Shown here: one piece after another, positions 1 through 8,579 of the stretch
Numbering within the stretch: the first letter of the stretch is position 1
Layout: the number at the start of each line of letters is the position of its first letter
Source of the DNA: Alphaproteobacteria bacterium HT1-32
GTDB taxonomy: Bacteria; Pseudomonadota; Alphaproteobacteria; Rhodospirillales; HT1-32
DNA: 64,000 nucleotides
Reading direction: 5' to 3'
Assembly: GCA_009649675.1 (NCBI GenBank)
Contig: WJPL01000001.1
Location: 2,128,469 to 2,192,468 of the forward strand
Notes under the pieces: generated by a model
What the model was told of the DNA's origin: nothing
Seen by the model: only the letters and a program-made list of their open reading frames with translations
The model's database searches: none
Program-made: the position numbers and the translations under genes

Positions 1-623
1 GCGGCGGGTACGCCTTTACCGGCGATATCACCGACGACCAGCCCGATACGGGCGTCCGGCAGATGAAAAACGTCATAGAAATCACCGCCGACAGCCCGCG
101 CCGGATGCATTTCTGCATGGACCTCATAGCGGTCATCTTTTGGAAACTGTCGCGGCAGAATGCTTTGCTGGAGCCGCCTTGCAACTTCCAGCTCACGCCG
201 GATGGAGGTCAGTTCCATTTCCTGCTTTTCCGCGTCACGGAGCAGGGCAACATGTTCAATCGTTTTGTTCAGCGTGATTTCCAGATCCTGGAAGTCGATC
301 GGTTTGGTGACAAAATCAAAAGCACCGGAATTCATGGCACTGCGGATATTGTCCATATCGCCGTAAGCGGAAACCACGACAGCCTTGATATCAGGCCGTA
401 TGTCAGCCAGTTCGTTCAGCAGGGCGAGGCCATCCATGCGGGGCATGTTGATATCGGTCAGCAGCACATCAATGGCAGGGTTCTCGACCAGCGTCTGCAG
501 GGCATGCTCGCCGTTTGCGGCAAACAGAAAGTTCAGTTCACCCGAGCGGATACGCCGCCGGAATCGCTGGCGGACAAGCATCTCGAAATCAGGTTCATCA
601 TCGGCAACCAGGATGGTTGGCAT
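1..623 (-). CDS. Response regulator with PP2C/SpoIIE-type phosphatase output domain (C-terminus beyond window)
   Basis: Reading the minus strand from the ATG at 623 gives an open frame that runs off the left edge. An N-terminal receiver domain has the acidic pair D8/D9, phospho-acceptor D57 in the motif LLTDINMP, and K107 in FVTKPID. A charged helical linker of about residues 110-150 follows. The start of a PP2C/SpoIIE phosphatase domain is then visible, with the metal-binding motifs GGDFYD and GDIAGKGVPAA. This is the RsbU-like architecture in which phosphorylation of the receiver controls a serine phosphatase, often acting on an anti-sigma antagonist in a general stress or regulatory pathway. 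The partner is not visible in this window. The rest of the phosphatase domain lies outside the window. Confidence 0.9.
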   Translation of the reverse strand, partial: MPTILVADDEPDFEMLVRQRFRRRIRSGELNFLFAANGEHALQTLVENPAIDVLLTDINMPRMDGLALLNELADIRPDIKAVVVSAYGDMDNIRSAMNSGAFDFVTKPIDFQDLEITLNKTIEHVALLRDAEKQEMELTSIRRELEVARRLQQSILPRQFPKDDRYEVHAEMHPARAVGGDFYDVFHLPDARIGLVVGDIAGKGVPA

Positions 624-1000
624 ATTGATCTGTCTTGTTGCTGGTAGGGGTGAAATGGCCATGGAAAGCGCGAAAGTACAACTCTGTATTAGGTCTCAGG
701 CTTGTGGCATCAATTTGACGATCAGCAAGGTCATCTCACGGAGGCCGCAGTATTCCTGATTTTACAGCACCGGGCAGCCCCCACCATTCTCTCCTGATGA
801 CATTTCCCGGATTTTACCACTGTCACGGGCAGTGTCCCGGTTTCGGACTGACGATCAGGATAACCAGAGAAAATGGACGATGTTGCCGTTGTTACTGACC
901 ATCGTGCAGACCAGTTCAGCACTGTTGTTTGAGGCCGAACAAATTCTCTGCGTGATTTCGATTCATTCCACAGCTAAAACTTTATCTATAGATATTATCT
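624..1000. other. Intergenic region, no gene seen
   Basis: This gap lies between the divergent response-regulator and CYTH-CHAD genes. The last 60 bases are AT-rich and include the 12-base perfect palindrome TATCTATAGATA at 983-994, just upstream of the 1001 start, so promoters in both directions are likely here. No coding sequence, RNA gene or convincing hairpin was recognised. Confidence 0.5.
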
Positions 1001-2563
1001 ATGAAGGTTTTATTACACGTGACCAATTCATCAGTGACTGAGACTGAGCTCAAGCTTTCAATTGATCCGAAAAAGTTAAGGGATATTGCGTCTGTCATTC
1101 CAGCGGGATGGGAGATGGGGAAGCCGAAGACCAGAAAACTCATCAATACCTATTACGACACTGATGACCTTCGCTTCCTGAAGGCCGGTTGCTCCCTGCG
1201 TGTCCGTGAAACCGGCGGGCGGTTCATTCAGACCATCAAGTCGGACTCCGGTTCGGATGTGTTGCATCGCAGGCTGGAGCAGAATCGCGAACTTACGGAC
1301 AGCACCATTACGGCTCCGACAATTGATGACCCGAAGCTGGCAGAACAGATCGGCTTTCTGTTTCCTGATGGTCTGGTGATGATCTTTTCAAACCAGTTCG
1401 AACGCCGGTCGGTGGAACTGACCTGTACAGATACCGGGACCCTTGTCGAAGTGGCCTTCGACAAGGGGGTGGTCCGGTCAGGGCGGCAGCAACAGCCTTT
1501 CGCGGAAGTTGAAATCGAGCTTCTGGAAGGCAAGCCGGCCGATCTCTACCGGCTTGCGCAGCAGTTTCTCGAAAGCGGTCCGCTGTATCTGAGCGGCGAG
1601 ACGAAGTCGTCGCGGGGTTACAGACTGGCACGGAATATTCTGCCGGATTACAGGCTGGCAGGTGCGCCGGTGCTGGAAGCGGATATCTCCATCGGGGCGG
1701 CGATGCGGACAATCTTCAAGGATTGTTTCAGTCAGTGGATGGCCAATCAGGCTGCGCTGCTCTCGGATCATGATCCGGAAGCCGTGCATCAGATGCGGGT
1801 CGCGTTACGACGCTTCCGGTCTGCCTTGTCTCTTCTTTCAGACTATCTGCCGGAGGCAGAAGCCAGTCGTATAGGGCGTGAGGTGAGATGGATTGCAGAT
1901 GCTCTGGGGCCGGCCCGTGATCTGGATGTCTTCATGGGGGAAATCCTGACCGGGACTGCGGATGGGGCCCTGACGCCGGACATTCTGGAGCCATTGCGGG
2001 ATGCGGCGGGGGCAGCCCGTAACCGGCGCCGGACCGTGATGCGCCGCGCGCTAACCTCTCGCCGGTATACGTCGGCGGCATTGTCCATCGGGCTGTGGAT
2101 TGAGACGCTGGGCACGATCGGTCTGCCTGACAAAGCCACGAGTACGGCGGTGTCTGAGGTGGCGGACCGGGTGCTTACAGCACAATGGCAGCGGGTTCTT
2201 AAACGCGGAAAGAAATTTGAGAATCTGGATTATGACAGCCGTCACCTGGTTCGGATCGCGCTCAAGAAACTGCGTTATGCGAATGAGTTTTTCCAAAGCC
2301 TGTACAAGCGCGAGAAGGCCCGGAGTTATGGCCGGAAGCTGTCCGGATTACAGGACGATCTTGGGTTCATGAATGACGTGGCAATGTCGATGCAGCTTTG
2401 CGAAGATCTGTGCCGGGCTGACCCGGAGAATGCATCGCTTGCCGCGGCCCGCGGATTTCTGCTGGGCTGGCAGCAATATCGTCTGCACCATGATAATGCG
2501 GGCATGGTTGCACACTGGCGAGCGTTCGAACGCGCCAAACCCTATTGGGAGACCGGCGAATGA
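1001..2563 (+). CDS. CYTH and CHAD domain protein
   Basis: Residues about 12-205 form a CYTH (triphosphate tunnel metalloenzyme) domain, beginning with the characteristic ETELKLSID motif and followed by the basic, charged strands TYYDTDD and LRVRETGG. Residues about 235-505 form a CHAD domain: helical, histidine- and arginine-rich, with the signature HQMRVALRRFRSAL. CYTH domains bind or hydrolyse triphosphates including inorganic tripolyphosphate, and CHAD domains bind polyphosphate, so a role in polyphosphate biology is likely, but the exact substrate cannot be read. No clear ribosome-binding site precedes the ATG at 1001; the in-frame GTG at 1019 is an alternative start. The stop overlaps the next gene's start (ATGA), so the two are probably co-translated. 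Confidence 0.9.
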   Translation: MKVLLHVTNSSVTETELKLSIDPKKLRDIASVIPAGWEMGKPKTRKLINTYYDTDDLRFLKAGCSLRVRETGGRFIQTIKSDSGSDVLHRRLEQNRELTDSTITAPTIDDPKLAEQIGFLFPDGLVMIFSNQFERRSVELTCTDTGTLVEVAFDKGVVRSGRQQQPFAEVEIELLEGKPADLYRLAQQFLESGPLYLSGETKSSRGYRLARNILPDYRLAGAPVLEADISIGAAMRTIFKDCFSQWMANQAALLSDHDPEAVHQMRVALRRFRSALSLLSDYLPEAEASRIGREVRWIADALGPARDLDVFMGEILTGTADGALTPDILEPLRDAAGAARNRRRTVMRRALTSRRYTSAALSIGLWIETLGTIGLPDKATSTAVSEVADRVLTAQWQRVLKRGKKFENLDYDSRHLVRIALKKLRYANEFFQSLYKREKARSYGRKLSGLQDDLGFMNDVAMSMQLCEDLCRADPENASLAAARGFLLGWQQYRLHHDNAGMVAHWRAFERAKPYWETGE

Positions 2564-3186
2564 TTTCGATTCTGGTGGCAAATGCCAAAGGCGGATGCGG
2601 GAAGACAACCATCGCGACCAATCTGGCCGCAGCTTATGCCAGCCGGGGCTTTCAGACCTTGCTGATTGATGCGGACAGGCAACAAAGCTCCCGGCAATGG
2701 TGTGCCCTGCGCCGGGCGGAACAGCCGCCAATTACCTGTCAGAAGTGGCGTGATGATCTGAAGCTTCCGAAGGGTGCTGGTCAGCGGGTGATTGTTGATG
2801 CGCCGGCGGGTGTCAGGACCAGGGCCTTTGCTGCCCTGCTGGAAAAGTGTGATCTCGCGATTGTGCCGATTCTGCCATCCGGTTTCGATATTACTGCGAG
2901 TGAACGACTGCTGGACCGGGTCGACAAGCTGAAGCCTGTCCGCAAGGGCCGCAAGCCGGTGGCTGTGGTGGTGAACCGGTTCCGCAAGGGAACCAGGTCG
3001 GGGAACCAGCTGCTGGAAAGACTGGAAGAAACCGGTCGGACACCGACGGCAATCATCAGCGACCGCGCGGTCTACCCGGATTTTGCGGGGACCGGTGAAG
3101 GCATTTTTGAGAAAACAGGACGGAATTTTCTGCCGCTGGTCCGCGAGTGGGAACCGTTGATCCGGTTTATCGAATCCTTTGCCTAG
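2560..3186 (+). CDS. ParA/MinD-family P-loop ATPase
   Basis: This 208-aa protein begins with the deviant Walker A motif KGGCGKTT at residues 10-17, followed by LLIDADRQQSS, the typical Walker A' region of ParA/Mrp/MinD ATPases. The ATG at 2560 overlaps the TGA of the CYTH-CHAD gene and is preceded by GGGAGA, which makes it a better start than in-frame codons further upstream. There is no ParB partner or centromere-like repeat next to it, so it is probably not a plasmid or chromosome segregation protein. Its coupling to a CHAD gene suggests it positions or organises something related to polyphosphate, which is inference. Its length matches short orphan ParA proteins. Confidence 0.85.
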   Translation: MISILVANAKGGCGKTTIATNLAAAYASRGFQTLLIDADRQQSSRQWCALRRAEQPPITCQKWRDDLKLPKGAGQRVIVDAPAGVRTRAFAALLEKCDLAIVPILPSGFDITASERLLDRVDKLKPVRKGRKPVAVVVNRFRKGTRSGNQLLERLEETGRTPTAIISDRAVYPDFAGTGEGIFEKTGRNFLPLVREWEPLIRFIESFA

Positions 3187-3188
3187 CC

Positions 3189-3701
3189 TCAGGCTATATC
3201 TCGCGGACGGATGAAGTCGGTCAGCCTGGCTCTGCCGGCGTCGAGTTCCGACCAGTCACCGTGAAAGCTAAGGACGGCAAGTCCGGCTGTCGGAAATTTC
3301 TTCTGGAGTGACCGGCGTCCCTTGCTTTGCTGATCATCCGCAAGGCTGAGGGCGAGTTGCTGAAGATCCGGGTTATGGGCGATCAGCAGGCAGGTCTCTG
3401 CGGCGGGGTCGACCGTCCGCAGGGCGGCGAGCAACTGATTCTGGCCAGCGAGATAAAATGAGCGGTCGATTGTGACAGCGGGTCTTGTCTTCAGTTCTGC
3501 GGCGACCAGCTTCCAGGTTTCAAGGGCCCGTGTTGCAGATGACACCAGTGCCTGATCCAGCGAAGGTGCGTTGTCGCGTAACCATTTTCCGATCAGCGGT
3601 GCAGCATTCTGACCACGTTCGTTCAGAGGGCGGTCATGGTCGCTGAGATTAGGATTTTCCCAGGTCGATTTGGCGTGTCGCAGAAGATAGAGAACTGGCA
3701 T
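3189..3701 (-). CDS. SixA-type histidine phosphatase
   Basis: The sequence YLLRHAKSTWENP near the N-terminus is the RHxxT/S phosphohistidine motif of the histidine-phosphatase (phosphoglycerate mutase-like) superfamily. LLIAHNPDLQQLA supplies the second catalytic histidine. At 170 aa it is the length of SixA, which removes phosphate from histidine in phosphorelay proteins. The ATG at 3701 is chosen because it places the RHA motif at the usual distance from the N-terminus; upstream in-frame sequence shows no conservation. The gene is convergent with the ParA-like gene, with two bases between the stops. The in vivo substrate is unknown. Confidence 0.85.
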   Translation of the reverse strand: MPVLYLLRHAKSTWENPNLSDHDRPLNERGQNAAPLIGKWLRDNAPSLDQALVSSATRALETWKLVAAELKTRPAVTIDRSFYLAGQNQLLAALRTVDPAAETCLLIAHNPDLQQLALSLADDQQSKGRRSLQKKFPTAGLAVLSFHGDWSELDAGRARLTDFIRPRDIA

Positions 3702-3856
3702 GTCGGAACATATGGCCTGACCATAGCTGTTGCCAAGCACTGGCGCTGACAATCCGGGTCAAAGCCCGGTAATTTTTCGGTCGTCATTTCATCCGGTTTC
3801 TGCGCAGGATATAGTCCGGTCATAATAAGCAAATAAACAAAGCAAGCAGGTGGGAA

Positions 3857-4708
3857 ATGCCAAAATATCTGAGTGATCAGCAGGTCAGCAGCTATCAGGA
3901 ACAGGGTTTCGTCTCTCCGGTTAACGCCCTGACGGCGGAGCAGACGGCGCATTACCGCGCTCGTTTTGAAGCCTATGAGGCAGCGAATGATGGTTGGTAT
4001 GAGCTGTCAAAAGGCCAGAAGCTTCATCTGTTGCAGACTTGGGTCTGCGAGCTGGCCACGAATTCGGTGATTCTGGATGCGGTGGAGGATGTCCTGGGGC
4101 CTGATATTTTCTGCTGGGCGACCAGCCTGTTCATCAAGGATGCGGGCACCACGAATTTCGTTTCCTGGCATCAGGATTCAACCTACTGGGGTCTCAGCAA
4201 ACCGGATGTTGTTACGGCCTGGGTCGCCCTGTCGCCGGCCAACCGGGTTAGTGGCTGTATGAAAATGTGGCCGGGCAGTCAGAAAATGGATCAGATGGAG
4301 CATGTCGACACCCTGTCGAAAGACAATCTGCTGACCCGGGGACAGGAAGTTGCGGTTGCGGTGCCGGAAGCAGAGTCAGTTCTGTGCGAACTCGATCCGG
4401 GGCAGATTTCCCTGCATAATATCCGTACTGTTCATGCCTCCGAACCAAACCGTTCCGATGACCGCCGGATTGGTGTGGCCATTCGCTATATTGCACCGGA
4501 TGTCCACCAGATTCATGCTGCGGAGGACAGTGCGATGCTGGTTCGCGGCGAAGATAGATATGGTAACTTCATTCATGAGGCACAGCCAAAGGCGGATATG
4601 GACGCTGCTGCCCGTGCTGAACATGCGCGGATTATGGAACTGCGTCAGGGCGTCTTGTATAAGGGCGTTCAGGGCAAACCGGCACATCTGGAAAAGCCTG
4701 CCGGATAA
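3857..4708 (+). CDS. Phytanoyl-CoA dioxygenase (PhyH) family protein
   Basis: This 283-aa protein belongs to the Fe(II)/2-oxoglutarate-dependent PhyH family. The iron ligands fit H105 and D107 in SWHQDSTYW and distal H193 in TVHAS, with R204 eleven residues later positioned to bind 2-oxoglutarate. The fold would be a cytoplasmic double-stranded beta-helix. PhyH-family members hydroxylate very different small molecules, and nothing nearby identifies the substrate. A GGTGGG ribosome-binding site lies just upstream of the ATG. The gene stands alone and is followed by a bidirectional hairpin shared with the convergent nickel permease. Confidence 0.88.
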   Translation: MPKYLSDQQVSSYQEQGFVSPVNALTAEQTAHYRARFEAYEAANDGWYELSKGQKLHLLQTWVCELATNSVILDAVEDVLGPDIFCWATSLFIKDAGTTNFVSWHQDSTYWGLSKPDVVTAWVALSPANRVSGCMKMWPGSQKMDQMEHVDTLSKDNLLTRGQEVAVAVPEAESVLCELDPGQISLHNIRTVHASEPNRSDDRRIGVAIRYIAPDVHQIHAAEDSAMLVRGEDRYGNFIHEAQPKADMDAAARAEHARIMELRQGVLYKGVQGKPAHLEKPAG

Positions 4709-4726
4709 GGTCTTCTGGAACCGCAG

Positions 4727-4755
4727 GAGACCGGGGTTGTTATAGCCCCGGTCTC
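4727..4755. terminator. Bidirectional hairpin between convergent genes
   Basis: A perfect 10-bp stem (GAGACCGGGG at 4727-4736 pairing with CCCCGGTCTC at 4746-4755) with a 9-nt loop lies between the convergent PhyH and HupE/UreJ genes. There is no clear T-run on either side, so termination may be weak or factor-assisted. Confidence 0.6.
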
Positions 4756-4761
4756 GATATT

Positions 4762-5349
4762 CTAGATGGTGAAAAGGGTGACGCCGGTCGCAGCAATAAT
4801 CCCGCCGCTTAAACGCAGAGCATTCGGAGCGGCTTTTCTTCCGATCGTCTGAACGATGATACTCAGGCCGATTCCAGCAATATGTAGTATCCCCGTAGCT
4901 GCAACAAAGCCGATGCCATATTCAATTCCGCTGACATTTATCGGCATTTCTGTGCCGTGCGCATGGCCATGAAATACGGCCATCAGCCCGACCAGAAACA
5001 TGGCAACAACTGTTGGCATTTTTTGTCCGGCAGCAATCAGACATCCCAGTCCGACAACGGATCCGACGATACCAAGTTCGACATAAGGAACTGCAATGCC
5101 GCTCATGCCGATAAAACCACCGATAATCATCATCCCGACAAATGATGCCGGCACGAGCCACAAGGATTTTCCGCCGATCTGGGTCGCCAGAATACCAACC
5201 GCAATCATGGCCAGCATATGGTCCAGTCCGCCAACCGGATGAACAAACCCGGCTGAAAACCCTGTTGTGGTTCCGGTATCTGTATGGGCAAAGGCTGGTG
5301 AGGCAGCCAGCACCAGAATAGCCGCAGCCTGGAAGATGTATCGTTTCAT
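4762..5349 (-). CDS. HupE/UreJ-family nickel permease
   Basis: This 195-aa membrane protein has an N-terminal signal peptide or first helix ending in SPAFAH. The HupE/UreJ signatures HPVGGLDHMLAM and VFHGHAHG, rich in histidine and aspartate for metal transport, are followed by further hydrophobic helices. The family imports nickel (some members cobalt) for urease or hydrogenase. The ATG at 5349 follows GGAGAT by five bases. The divergent neighbour is the nickel regulator nikR, and an inverted repeat in the shared promoter fits a NikR operator, so repression by nickel-bound NikR is likely. No hydrogenase or urease genes are in the window. Confidence 0.9.
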   Translation of the reverse strand: MKRYIFQAAAILVLAASPAFAHTDTGTTTGFSAGFVHPVGGLDHMLAMIAVGILATQIGGKSLWLVPASFVGMMIIGGFIGMSGIAVPYVELGIVGSVVGLGCLIAAGQKMPTVVAMFLVGLMAVFHGHAHGTEMPINVSGIEYGIGFVAATGILHIAGIGLSIIVQTIGRKAAPNALRLSGGIIAATGVTLFTI

Positions 5350-5384
5350 GAGGTATCTCCTGATATTATCGTGAATCCAAGAAA

Positions 5385-5411
5385 GTATGACGAATTTTAA
5401 AATTATCATAC
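5385..5411. promoter_or_regulatory. Predicted NikR operator
   Basis: GTATGA at 5385-5390 and TCATAC at 5406-5411 form a perfect inverted repeat (AGTATGA/TCATACT when extended by one base) in the 94-bp gap between the divergent nickel permease and nikR. The half-sites equal the E. coli NikR consensus, but the spacer is 15 bases instead of 16. It lies where it could control both genes. Confidence 0.85.
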
Positions 5412-5443
5412 TCTTGAGGCGTGGCAATAACGGATGACCCTGT

Positions 5444-5914
5444 ATGGAACGAATCACTGTGACGATAGATGACGACCTGCTGGAACAATTCGACAGGTTT
5501 ATCGAAATGAAGGGCTACGCAAATCGCTCCGAAGGGGTACGGGATGCCGTCCGGCAAATGCTTGCCGGTCAAAGGATTTCAGAGAACGAAGATGCGCGTA
5601 GCCTGGGCTGTGTCGTCTACATGTATAATCATATGGAGCGGGCTCTATCCTCCCGGCTCGTTGAAACCCAGCATCATCATCATGATATCCAGACAGCAAC
5701 AATGCATCTTCACATTGACGCTGAAAACTGTCTTGAGGCGACGATATTGAACGGAACGGTCAAGGAAGTTCGTAAACTGGCTGATCAAATTACGGCGCAA
5801 AAAGGTGTGAGGCATGGATGTCTTCACCTCATTCCTCTTGATGCTGAAGAAAATAACGGACAGGAACCCCTGCTGGATTCAGAAAGCGGAGCTAGCAGCA
5901 AGCCCCAGATGTGA
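5444..5914 (+). CDS. nikR: Nickel-responsive transcriptional regulator NikR
   Basis: The N-terminal ribbon-helix-helix DNA-binding domain (residues 1-45, starting MERITVTIDDDL) is followed by an ACT-like nickel-binding domain. By alignment with E. coli NikR the high-affinity nickel ligands are H77 in the QHHHHD cluster, H88 and H90 in MHLH, and C96 in ENCLE; all are present. At 156 aa it has a tail of about 20 residues beyond the usual C-terminus. It is divergent from a HupE/UreJ permease with a matching operator between them, so it most likely represses nickel uptake and possibly itself when nickel is sufficient. Confidence 0.95.
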   Translation: MERITVTIDDDLLEQFDRFIEMKGYANRSEGVRDAVRQMLAGQRISENEDARSLGCVVYMYNHMERALSSRLVETQHHHHDIQTATMHLHIDAENCLEATILNGTVKEVRKLADQITAQKGVRHGCLHLIPLDAEENNGQEPLLDSESGASSKPQM

Positions 5915-5941
5915 AGTCTTCGCTGGTTTTCTGGCCGTGGT

Positions 5942-8464
5942 TTAAGTCAGGCAGCGTTCGGGGGGCAGGGTTACGATTGCTGTTGTGCCGACGCCTTCCC
6001 GGCTGCGCAGTTCCAGGGTACCACCCTGAAGTTCCACCAGTTTTTTTGACAGCGGCAGGCCAAGGCCGACCCCTTCATAATTCCGGGTGAAGGATCCGTC
6101 TACCTGACGAAACATTTCCATGACGGAGGACAGGTTTTCTTCAGGAATACCGATTCCTGTGTCTGTGATCACAAAAGACATGCCTTTCTGCGGTGTGTAA
6201 TCACAGGAAAAGGAGACCACCCCGCCGGGGTCCGTGAATTTGACGGCGTTAGCCAGAAGGTTGACGAAAATCTGTTTCATCCGTCGTTCATCGGCGCGCA
6301 ATACCGGTATGCCCTCCTGTATTTCCTGCGAGAAGGTGATGCGGCGCTCCCGTACCCGTGAATCGATCAGGCGTGCACAGGATGCCATGATGTCGGATAC
6401 GGTAATGTCGGATTCCAGGATCGGCATTTCACCGGCTTCGATGCGACTGACATCCAGAATGTCATTGATCAGATCGAGCAGATGCCGTGCTGAATCACAG
6501 ACGTAATAGGCGTATTCCGTATATTTTTCAGAGCTGTCACCAAAGAACCGGTCCCGGATTGTTTCGGAAAATCCGATGATCGAATTCAGTGGTGTCCGGA
6601 GTTCGTGGCTCATGTTGGCGAGAAATTCGATTTTTGCCCGGTTGGCGATTTCGGCTTCTTCGAGCGCAACATTCAGGGCGAGTTCTTTTTTACGAATTTC
6701 GGTAATGTCAGCGAAGGAGCCGACCATGCGGGTTGCCTGCCCGTCCGGACCGAATTCTGCCAGTCCGCGGCTGCGCACCCATTTGATGTCGTCCTGCGGG
6801 GTTTTTACCCGGAATATGCATTCATAATGAGGCATCCGGCCCCGCAGGTAATTACGTATCGCGGTCCGGTGAACGACAAGGTCTTCGCCCAGAATTCGTT
6901 CTTCAAATGCGTGAGAAGATACCGGCATGGCGACCGGGTCATAGCCAAGAATATCAAGCAATGTCGGGGACAGAAAAACGGTGTCAGGTTCGATATTCCA
7001 TTCCCAGATACCTTCACTGGTCGCCCTGAATGCGAGTTCGTAGCGGGCTTCACTGCGTTTCAGTGCGGCTTCCGTTTCTTTCAGCCTTGTAATGTCGATG
7101 GCCTGTCCGGAAAATCTTACAGCCTGGTTGCTGCCGGTTTTTCTGGAGCAATAGCCGGTACATTGCAGCCAGACCCATTCATTGCCCTTTCTTCTGAACC
7201 GCAGCTGGCTTGAGTAAAAGTCGGTCTCTCCCTTTATGTGCCGGAGCAGTATTTTCTCATGCTCGATCAGATCGTCCGGATGGATATATTCCTGCAGCCG
7301 GAAGTCATGAAACTTCCGCTCATCCAGACCAAGCAGGGTTATCCAACCGCGTGAAAACCACAGATCCTCGGTCTCAAGGTTCCAGTCCCAGAGGTTGGCA
7401 CCGCTGCCGGAGATGATGAAGTCGAGCCGTTGCCGGGTGAGGCTGGTATCCAGCCGTACGCTTTCGGCTTCTGTAATGTTTCGTCCTGTTCCGCGATAAC
7501 CGGCGAAGCTGCCATCGGGGCGGTAGTGCGGAGAGCCATTGATAAGAATGATCTGGCGTCCCCCTTCCGGCGTTGTGCGCATATAGCTGAAATCCCGGAG
7601 GGGTTCGCGGGAGGCTATGATCGTGTCGTGGTAGGCCCATTTCTCCGCTTCTGCGGCGAGATCGCCAAGATCGGCGAGATCTTTGCGGGTCTTGCCGATT
7701 GCAACTCTGGTATCGAACTTGAGTTCCTTGAAGACTTCACCTTCCATCAGGGTGAAGCGGTCATTCTCGTCTGTTGCCCATATCCAGTCGGAAGCGCTGT
7801 TTACAAATGCCGCCATATGTTCTGCGGGACTTCTCGCAGAATGTTCAGCTTCCCGGCGGCGGTATTCTGCGCCGACGCGCTGGACGATCAGATGAAAAAT
7901 TGTCAGGTCATCTTCATCCAGAACAACTTTCTGGTCGTCCATGATGCAGCAATGGCCAACCGGGGCACCATTTGCGTCATGAAAGGGCTGTGCCAGATAC
8001 CCTTCCGCTCCCAGCTCAGAGAATATTCCGAACAGTGGAAATTCATCCTGCAAGTTGGAATCAAAGAAGATCGATGCCTCCTCCGACCCATCGTAAAGCA
8101 CGCCGCAGGGGCTGTTCTTCAGCTCATAATGGAAGGGGTCAATCACTGTCTCCCGGTCCATCATGCAGGTGATATTCACACCCGTTCCGGTCTGGTCGAG
8201 TTCGCCTGTTGCAACCCATCTGACGCCAAACGCCAGTAGCAGGGCCCGGCTGGCCACCAGATAGAAATCACCTTCTGTCGCTTCGCGGCTGGCTAATAAT
8301 TCAAGGGCAGCAATCCGGTCGCCCTTTTGCTGCCGGGAAGTCCGATCCGCCTTTGACCTGGTTTTCCGAAAGGTGCTGATATCGGCCTGCCTGAGCTGGA
8401 GGTTATGACAACCGTGCGTATCTATTGCCTGTTTTGACAGAACAATGTACTGCCGGTATTGCAT
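5942..8464 (-). CDS. PAS-domain sensor histidine kinase
   Basis: An 840-aa soluble kinase with no transmembrane helix. Residues about 50-205 resemble a GAF-type sensor module, followed by three PAS/PAC units at about 215-335, 340-462 and 463-590. The dimerisation/phospho-acceptor domain has H620 in ANMSHELRTPLNSIIGF, and the C-terminal HATPase has the N-box VNLLANAVKF, DTGIGIP and GVGLGLPLSKKLVEL. There is no receiver domain, so the kinase must signal to a separate response regulator, which is not adjacent. Multiple PAS domains suggest cytoplasmic sensing of redox, light or small ligands; no cofactor residue can be assigned. Confidence 0.93.
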   Translation of the reverse strand: MQYRQYIVLSKQAIDTHGCHNLQLRQADISTFRKTRSKADRTSRQQKGDRIAALELLASREATEGDFYLVASRALLLAFGVRWVATGELDQTGTGVNITCMMDRETVIDPFHYELKNSPCGVLYDGSEEASIFFDSNLQDEFPLFGIFSELGAEGYLAQPFHDANGAPVGHCCIMDDQKVVLDEDDLTIFHLIVQRVGAEYRRREAEHSARSPAEHMAAFVNSASDWIWATDENDRFTLMEGEVFKELKFDTRVAIGKTRKDLADLGDLAAEAEKWAYHDTIIASREPLRDFSYMRTTPEGGRQIILINGSPHYRPDGSFAGYRGTGRNITEAESVRLDTSLTRQRLDFIISGSGANLWDWNLETEDLWFSRGWITLLGLDERKFHDFRLQEYIHPDDLIEHEKILLRHIKGETDFYSSQLRFRRKGNEWVWLQCTGYCSRKTGSNQAVRFSGQAIDITRLKETEAALKRSEARYELAFRATSEGIWEWNIEPDTVFLSPTLLDILGYDPVAMPVSSHAFEERILGEDLVVHRTAIRNYLRGRMPHYECIFRVKTPQDDIKWVRSRGLAEFGPDGQATRMVGSFADITEIRKKELALNVALEEAEIANRAKIEFLANMSHELRTPLNSIIGFSETIRDRFFGDSSEKYTEYAYYVCDSARHLLDLINDILDVSRIEAGEMPILESDITVSDIMASCARLIDSRVRERRITFSQEIQEGIPVLRADERRMKQIFVNLLANAVKFTDPGGVVSFSCDYTPQKGMSFVITDTGIGIPEENLSSVMEMFRQVDGSFTRNYEGVGLGLPLSKKLVELQGGTLELRSREGVGTTAIVTLPPERCLT

Positions 8465-8579
8465 AATTTCCAGTGGTGATAACCCTGATGCTTTCCCGCT
8501 ATTGTTGGTCTGCCGTCTTCGGCATTCTGATCAGCTCACCAGATTTTCAAACCGGATCCCCGCAGATGGCAAGCCCCTC

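Noticed and set aside
63-647. Plus-strand frame of 194 codons at the left edge
   Set aside because: The minus strand encodes a clear response regulator with receiver and PP2C motifs over the same bases, so the plus frame is a shadow.
2560-3186. ParA-like gene as evidence for a plasmid partition system
   Set aside because: No ParB gene, no centromere-like iterons, and surrounding genes are chromosomal.
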